DNA of 64,000 bases from Dryocola sp. LX212 (GTDB taxonomy: Bacteria > Pseudomonadota > Gammaproteobacteria > Enterobacterales > Enterobacteriaceae): assembly GCA_041504365.1 (NCBI GenBank), contig CP167917.1:1364001-1428000 (forward strand), in the 5' to 3' direction. The translations under genes and the position numbers were made by a program. Of this stretch, positions 59,234-64,000 are shown in pieces (the first letter of the stretch is position 1; every line of letters starts with the position of its first letter). The notes under the pieces were generated by a model, which saw only the letters and a list, made by a program, of their open reading frames with translations, searched no databases and was not told the DNA's origin.

Positions 59234-59689
59234 ATGAACGAAAACACCCGTATCCGCGTCGGCCATGAAAATTTCAGCGTTGGCGATGAGTACCAGTGGC
59301 TGTCGCAGTGCGACGAAGACGGCGCGGTTGTCACCTTCACAGGCAAAGTGCGCAACCACAATCTGGGCGACAGCGTGAAAGCGTTAACCCTGGAGCACTA
59401 TCCAGGCATGACGGAAAAAGCGCTGGCAGAAATCGTGGAAGAGGCGCGCGGGCGCTGGCCGCTACAGCGCGTTTCGGTTATCCACCGTATCGGGGAATTA
59501 TGGCCCGGCGAGGAAATTGTTTTTGTTGGCGTAACCGGCGCGCACCGCAGCTCGGCGTTTGAAGCTGCCCAATTTATGATGGATTACCTGAAAACTCGCG
59601 CGCCGTTTTGGAAGCGGGAAGCCACGCCGGAAGGGGATCGTTGGGTAGAAGCCCGGGACACGGACAAGCAGGCGGCGAAACGCTGGTAA
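59234..59689 (+). CDS. moaE: Molybdopterin synthase catalytic subunit
   Basis: Large subunit of molybdopterin synthase, inserting dithiolene sulfur with MoaD. ATG 59234 (MNENTRIRVGHENFSVGDEY) gives 151 residues (E. coli 150); a longer frame to 59171 lies in moaD. Family marks: DGAVVTFTGKVRNHN, LEHYPGMTEKAL, GAHRSSAFEAAQF and the catalytic lysine segment APFWKREATP. GGAGGC of moaD's end serves as its ribosome site. Confidence 0.97.
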   Translation: MNENTRIRVGHENFSVGDEYQWLSQCDEDGAVVTFTGKVRNHNLGDSVKALTLEHYPGMTEKALAEIVEEARGRWPLQRVSVIHRIGELWPGEEIVFVGVTGAHRSSAFEAAQFMMDYLKTRAPFWKREATPEGDRWVEARDTDKQAAKRW

Positions 59690-59778
59690 CATGCACCCAC
59701 GTGCAGTTGTGTTAATCTTATATAGGGTAGGCTTTTAAGCCTGAAATTAGGTCAACGTAATTCACTTGAGGAAGCATC

Positions 59779-60489
59779 ATGGATCGATTCCCCCGCTCCA
59801 ATGACACTATTGTTCAGCAAGCGCGAACTGGCTTGCAGGCTTATATGGCGCAGGTCTATGGCTGGATGACCTGCGGGCTGCTGCTTACAGCGTTTGTTGC
59901 CTGGTATGCCGCCAACACCCCGGCGGTGATGGAATTCGTCTTCTCCAGCAAAATCACCTTCTTTGGTTTGATTATTGTCCAGCTGGGCCTGGTGTTCGTG
60001 CTGTCCGGTATGGTGCATAAGCTGAGCGCCGGTATGGCGACCACGCTGTTCATGCTCTATTCCGCGCTGACGGGCCTGACGCTCTCCAGCATCTTTATCG
60101 TCTACACCTATTCGTCCATTGCCAGCACCTTCGTGGTGGCGGGCGGCATGTTTGGCGCCATGAGCCTTTACGGCTATACCACCAAGCGTGACCTGAGCGG
60201 CTTCGGCAATATGCTGTTTATGGCGCTGATCGGTATCGTGCTGGCGTCGCTGGTAAACATCTGGCTGAAAAGCACGGCGCTGATGTGGGCGGTGACCTAC
60301 ATCGGTGTGATTGTGTTTGTGGGCCTGACGGCGTACGACACGCAGAAGCTGAAAAACATCGGCGAGCAGATTGACGTGCGCGACACGCAGAATATGCGCA
60401 AGTATTCCATTCTTGGCGCGCTGACGCTGTATCTGGACTTCATCAACCTGTTCCTGATGCTGCTGCGTATTTTCGGCAACCGTCGCTGA
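59779..60489 (+). CDS. ybhL: Bax inhibitor-1 family inner membrane protein YbhL
   Basis: Seven-helix integral membrane protein of the BI-1/YccA family; homologues are calcium-leak or stress proteins, but the bacterial role is unclear. It has 236 residues (E. coli 234). The N-terminal region includes TGLQAYMAQVYGWMTCGLLL and the conserved C-terminal LYLDFINLFLMLLRIFG holds the di-aspartate-type pore region. Preceded by TTGAGGAAG. A REP element follows. Confidence 0.93.
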   Translation: MDRFPRSNDTIVQQARTGLQAYMAQVYGWMTCGLLLTAFVAWYAANTPAVMEFVFSSKITFFGLIIVQLGLVFVLSGMVHKLSAGMATTLFMLYSALTGLTLSSIFIVYTYSSIASTFVVAGGMFGAMSLYGYTTKRDLSGFGNMLFMALIGIVLASLVNIWLKSTALMWAVTYIGVIVFVGLTAYDTQKLKNIGEQIDVRDTQNMRKYSILGALTLYLDFINLFLMLLRIFGNRR

Positions 60490-60496
60490 TCGCAGG

Positions 60497-60550
60497 TTTA
60501 TCCGCTCTACGGAGCTGTAGGGCGGATAAGCATTAGCGTCATTCACCGCT
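60497..60550. repeat. REP element between ybhL and ybhN
   Basis: TTTATCCGCTCTACG and the opposed TAGGGCGGATAAG form a REP pair with a short GGAGCTG spacer in the gap between convergent genes, continuing with CATTAGCGTCATTCACC. Confidence 0.75.
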
Positions 60551-61517
60551 AGCTATTCTCTCCGAGCTTCCTTTCGTTCTTCGCCCGCAGCTTTTTCGCC
60601 CGGCTCTCCAGCCCTAAATAGCAGACAATCGCCAGCAGCAGCGGGGCGATGAAATAGAGCAGGCGGTAGGCCAGCAGCGCGGCGATAATCGTGCCGTGGC
60701 TCACGTGTTCACCCGCCAGCAGCGCAATAAATACCGCTTCCAGTACGCCGATACCCGCCGGGATATGCACGATAACGCCCGCGATACTGCTCACCAGCAG
60801 CACGCCCAGTACGAAGAAGTAGTTCACCTCCTGACCCAGCAGCAGCCAGATAATCGCCCCCATCACCATCCAGTTGGCGCTGGAGATAACCAGCTGTGCG
60901 AGGGCAAATTTGAAGGACGGCAGGACGAGTCGCTGGCCCTTGATTGTCGCGTGACGATGCTTAGCAAATGCGCAGAACCATAGATAGACCGCGATAAACG
61001 CCAGCAGGATGACACCCAGAATACGCAGCGTTCCTTCGTCGATATACCAGTGGTCCGGAAGCTGCACCACGCCGACGGTGAAAATGAAGCCTGCCAGCAC
61101 GATATAGCCAAGCCAGTTAGTTGAAATACTCAGCGAGAATATTCGCGTAATGGTGGCGCTCGGCAGGCCCAGGCGGGAATAGAGCCGGTAGCGCATACCG
61201 ATGCCGCCCACCCAGGTGCTCAGCGTCAGGTTGAAGGCGTAGCAGATAAACGACACCAGCATGACCTGCCGTTTCGCCAGCTTATGCCCGCAGTAGGCGC
61301 GCGCGAGCAGATCGTAACAGCCGTAAATCAGGTAGCTGAGGATCACCAGCCCGACCGCGCTTGCCAGCACCATGCGGTTATAGTTGCGGATGACCTTCCA
61401 TACTTCCTCCCAGTCCACTTTGGTGGCGTACACCACGAGCAGCACAATCACGGCGATAAAAAACAGCCACGTGAGGATCTTTTTTGCTTTTCGCCATTTT
61501 GGGTGCGAGTGAGACAT
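60549..61517 (-). CDS. ybhN: Flippase-like inner membrane protein YbhN
   Basis: Integral membrane protein of the LPG_synthase_TM/UPF0104 family with about eight helices, 322 residues (E. coli 318). The GIGMRYRLYSRLGLPS and IPAGIGVLEAVFIALL segments are the family core. It is downstream of clsB and overlaps the clsB stop by one base, which suggests a role in lipid movement linked to ClsB; its actual substrate is unknown. Confidence 0.92.
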   Translation of the reverse strand: MSHSHPKWRKAKKILTWLFFIAVIVLLVVYATKVDWEEVWKVIRNYNRMVLASAVGLVILSYLIYGCYDLLARAYCGHKLAKRQVMLVSFICYAFNLTLSTWVGGIGMRYRLYSRLGLPSATITRIFSLSISTNWLGYIVLAGFIFTVGVVQLPDHWYIDEGTLRILGVILLAFIAVYLWFCAFAKHRHATIKGQRLVLPSFKFALAQLVISSANWMVMGAIIWLLLGQEVNYFFVLGVLLVSSIAGVIVHIPAGIGVLEAVFIALLAGEHVSHGTIIAALLAYRLLYFIAPLLLAIVCYLGLESRAKKLRAKNERKLGENS

Positions 61518-62761
61518 CAGAATTTCACCCCCTGATTATCCGTCTCCACCCGATCCTGTGTCTCGATCTCGGGCTGCACCGGAGGCTTTACTAGTGAAAG
61601 ACGCGGAGTATGCGCGGGCAGCCACCCAACCATCGCCGGGAAGTGGCGCAGGAAGTGGAACGCCAGCACGCTTTTCCCCAGGTTCCACCAGGTGCGTTTG
61701 GGCACCATAGTTTCATCCACCCGTTTGCTGTCGTTGGCGATCAGCCCGTTGAGGTTTTCACGCAGCTCCGCGTTGAACGCTTTATCGTAGATAATCAGAT
61801 TCGCTTCCAGGTTCAGCGACAGGCTAAGGGGATCAAGATTGCTGGATCCCACTGTTGCCCAGTGATCGTCCATAATGGCCACCTTGCCATGCAGCGGACG
61901 ACGCGTGTACTCGTAAATTTCAACGTTGGACTTCACCAGATAGTTATAAAGCAGGCGGGCGCCTACTTTCACGATCGGCATATCCGGTTCGCCCTGAACG
62001 ACCAGCTTCACTTTTACGCCACGGCGTGAGGCATTGCGCATCGCATGAAGCAGACGGTAACCCGGGAAGAAATAGGCGTTGGCAATAATCACTTCCTGCT
62101 TCGCGTTGCTGAGCATCTTCAGATAGTAACGTTCGATATCGTCCCGATGCTCGTTGTTATCACGCCAGACAAACAGCGCCTGCGCCTCACCTGGCGTCAG
62201 GTTTTCATGGGCGCTGTTATGGCGACGCCCCCACCAGCGGCGAGGATTTTCCTCGCCCGGCAGGTTTGAAATCACATACTGGTAAATATCCTGCACCACA
62301 GGGCCTTCCACCTTTACGGCGTAATCCTGTTTGGCTTCCGGCCCGTAATCAATCATATGTTCAGCGGAATAGTTGATCCCGCCGACAAACGCCAGTTCAC
62401 CGTCCACCACAACGATTTTGCGGTGCATGCGGCGGAACAGATTGGTGCGCATGCCAAAAATCAGCGGGCGGGGATCGTAATAGCGAAACATCACGCCCGC
62501 GGTGGTTAACTCGCTGACGAAACTGTCGCTCAGATCGGGCGAGCCGTAGCCGTCCAGCAGCACTTCCACGCTCACGCCGCGACGCGCAGCGTCCAGAATC
62601 ACCTCATGGAGCTGCTTACCCACGTCGTCTTCAAACCAGATAAACGTTTCCAGGATCACTTTGCTGTTTGCTTGTCGGATGGCCTCGAAGACCGCCGGGA
62701 AAAAAGCATCGCCATTCTCCAGCAGCTCAATGCGGTTGCCGTCACGCCAGTTATTTTTCAT
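61517..62761 (-). CDS. clsB: Cardiolipin synthase B
   Basis: Phospholipase-D-type enzyme that makes cardiolipin and can also form phosphatidylglycerol. ATG 62761 ([18 protein letters not shown]) gives 414 residues (E. coli 413); the frame runs on 16 codons upstream without support. Two HKD motifs are visible: [16 protein letters not shown] (near residue 113) and [18 protein letters not shown] (near residue 290). Translation is coupled to ybhP upstream (ATGA overlap of 4 bp) and to ybhN downstream. Confidence 0.96.
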   Translation of the reverse strand: MKNNWRDGNRIELLENGDAFFPAVFEAIRQANSKVILETFIWFEDDVGKQLHEVILDAARRGVSVEVLLDGYGSPDLSDSFVSELTTAGVMFRYYDPRPLIFGMRTNLFRRMHRKIVVVDGELAFVGGINYSAEHMIDYGPEAKQDYAVKVEGPVVQDIYQYVISNLPGEENPRRWWGRRHNSAHENLTPGEAQALFVWRDNNEHRDDIERYYLKMLSNAKQEVIIANAYFFPGYRLLHAMRNASRRGVKVKLVVQGEPDMPIVKVGARLLYNYLVKSNVEIYEYTRRPLHGKVAIMDDHWATVGSSNLDPLSLSLNLEANLIIYDKAFNAELRENLNGLIANDSKRVDETMVPKRTWWNLGKSVLAFHFLRHFPAMVGWLPAHTPRLSLVKPPVQPEIETQDRVETDNQGVKF

Positions 62762-63519
62762 ACATGGATCTCCACGGCGAGGGGGGCATGGTCTGACAGG
62801 TGTCGCCACTGACGTAAATTAAGCGCGGCGGGCGCGCTGACAGAGGCATGCCTTACGTAAATACGGTCAAGGCGAAGCAGCGGGAAACCAGCCGGGAAGG
62901 TACGCACGGGTCGGCCCCAGGCGCGGGTAAACACCTCGTCCAGGCTGGCTTCTTTTTTCAGCATATGGCTCGCTTTCTGACGCCAGTCGTTAAAGTCTCC
63001 GGCCACCACAACCGGTTCGCCTTCTGGCAGCTCATTGACCAGCTTACAGAGCATGGTGAGCTGCGCCTGGCGGTGCTCCTCGCGCAGGCCAAGGTGCACG
63101 CAGATAACGTGCACACGCAGGTTGCTGTCCGGCACGGTCATCTGGCAGTGAAGCATGCCGCGCTTCTCGTGGCCCTCAACGGAGATATCCCGGTTATCGT
63201 AATGAATGATAGGGAAGCGGGAGAGGATCGCGTTGCCATGGTGGCCTTCGGGATAAACAGCATTCCGCCCGTAGGCAAAATCTTCCCAGACGGTATCCGC
63301 CAGAAACTCATAATGGCTGGTCTCCGGCCAGTGTTCAAAGCGCACCGAATGGGCCTCATGCGCCCCCATCACCTCCTGAAGACAGACAATATCCGCAGAT
63401 ACCGTGCGTATCGCATCTCGCAGCTCCGGCAAAATAAAGCGCCGGTTGAAGGTGGTAAAGCCTTTGTGTGTATTTATCGTGAGCACTTTAAAAGAAAAGC
63501 GCGGAGTATGATGTGCCAT
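62758..63519 (-). CDS. ybhP: Endonuclease/exonuclease/phosphatase family protein YbhP
   Basis: Protein of the EEP (DNase I-like) superfamily, 253 residues, as in E. coli. Metal and catalytic motifs: LTINTHKGF at the N-terminus, [34 protein letters not shown] and [11 protein letters not shown] at the C-terminus. It is the first gene of the ybhP-clsB-ybhN unit; an enzyme acting on a phosphodiester next to lipid genes fits a phospholipid role, but no substrate is proven. Confidence 0.93.
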   Translation of the reverse strand: MAHHTPRFSFKVLTINTHKGFTTFNRRFILPELRDAIRTVSADIVCLQEVMGAHEAHSVRFEHWPETSHYEFLADTVWEDFAYGRNAVYPEGHHGNAILSRFPIIHYDNRDISVEGHEKRGMLHCQMTVPDSNLRVHVICVHLGLREEHRQAQLTMLCKLVNELPEGEPVVVAGDFNDWRQKASHMLKKEASLDEVFTRAWGRPVRTFPAGFPLLRLDRIYVRHASVSAPAALNLRQWRHLSDHAPLAVEIHV

Positions 63520-63653
63520 GCCGCTCCCGGTCTTATTCGTTATCCTGATGAAAATAAAGTGTAGTCTTTGTCACAAAAAGAGGGCGGGATGCGGAATTTT
63601 CCGTACACTTGCGTACTCTCAAAGACAGGAAAATATACGCCAGGAGTGAATAC

Positions 63654-64000
63654 ATGAAGTGGCAACAGCGGATACAGGTGGCAACCGGCCTGACTTGTTG
63701 GCAGATTATGCTGCATTTGATGGTTGTATGCGTGGTGCTGATTGGCTGGAAAACCAAAACCCTGATCCCGGTCGGCATCGGCCTGTGCGGCCTGTATCTG
63801 GCAACGGTTATCCTGATGTTCACCTTCCAGCGTTTCCATAGCGGCAAGCTGCGCGACATCGGCGATTTTCTGGAAGAGCTGACCACCACCTGGTACTTCG
63901 GTACGGCGATGATCGCCCTGTGGCTGCTCTCCCGCGTGGTAGAGAACAAATGGCTATTGCTGGCAGCTGGCCTGGCGATGATAGCCGGACCCGCCATCTA
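63654..64000 (+). CDS. ybhQ: Inner membrane protein YbhQ (3' end outside window)
   Basis: Small integral membrane protein of unknown role. ATG 63654 (MKWQQRIQVATGLTCWQIML), preceded by CCAGGAG, opens a frame running off the window edge after 115 codons; the E. coli protein has 136, so about 20 residues are missing. Four hydrophobic helices are expected, with the conserved FLEELTTTWYFGTAMIALWL segment. It is divergent from ybhP. Confidence 0.92.
   Translation, partial: MKWQQRIQVATGLTCWQIMLHLMVVCVVLIGWKTKTLIPVGIGLCGLYLATVILMFTFQRFHSGKLRDIGDFLEELTTTWYFGTAMIALWLLSRVVENKWLLLAAGLAMIAGPAI

Overview
The window is ordinary chromosomal backbone from a member of the Enterobacteriaceae close to Enterobacter, Leclercia or Kosakonia. 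Almost every protein is a near-identical homologue of an Escherichia coli protein, and the order follows the E. coli stretch from phrB to ybhQ. The genus cannot be fixed from sequence inspection alone. Several genes that sit in this stretch in E. coli are absent: pxpA, abrB, the mng genes, most of the tRNA cluster and ybhDHIJ. No insertion sequence, prophage or CRISPR array was seen.

Layout. 1-4.3 kb: phrB (cut by the window edge), ybgI, pxpB, pxpC and nei. 4.3-16 kb: the TCA block, with gltA divergent from sdhCDAB-sucABCD. 16-20 kb: the cytochrome bd operon cydABX-ybgE. 20-25.6 kb: the Tol-Pal envelope operon ybgC-tolQRA-tolB-pal-cpoB. 25.7-26.2 kb: two tRNA-Lys genes, each followed by a 115-bp structured repeat carrying a tRNA 3' end. 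26.3-31.2 kb: nadA-pnuC (NAD supply), zitB, ybgS and aroG. 31.2-36.5 kb: gpmA and galETKM. 36.6-42.1 kb: molybdate transport and control (modF, modE, modABC) with the small gene acrZ. 42.1-46 kb: ybhA, pgl, ybhC and ybhB. 46-51.1 kb: the biotin operons bioA and bioBFCD around a shared BirA operator. 51.1-53.2 kb: the one accessory patch, holding a two-gene toxin-antitoxin-like pair and an orphan UrtE-like ABC ATPase behind an apparent sigma-54 promoter. 53.2-64 kb: uvrB, a YvcK-family gene, moaABCDE behind a molybdenum-cofactor riboswitch, ybhL, ybhN-clsB-ybhP and ybhQ (cut by the window edge).

Metabolic links are visible in the regulatory sites. ModE boxes of matching 26-bp architecture lie before modA and moaA, tying molybdate uptake to cofactor synthesis. 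A NadR box precedes nadA, a TyrR box aroG, a Fur box gpmA, GalR and CRP sites galE, a CRP-like site sdhC, FNR-like boxes cydA, and a LexA box plus paired DnaA boxes uvrB.

The most unusual signal is a repeat found twice, downstream of ybgS and of acrZ. Its 75-bp core is 63/75 identical between the two sites by hand alignment, it is built of nested inverted repeats with a compensatory base change, and at each site it is flanked by two copies of that gene's own terminator hairpin. This looks like an undescribed small mobile or RNA element that inserts into Rho-independent terminators and duplicates them.
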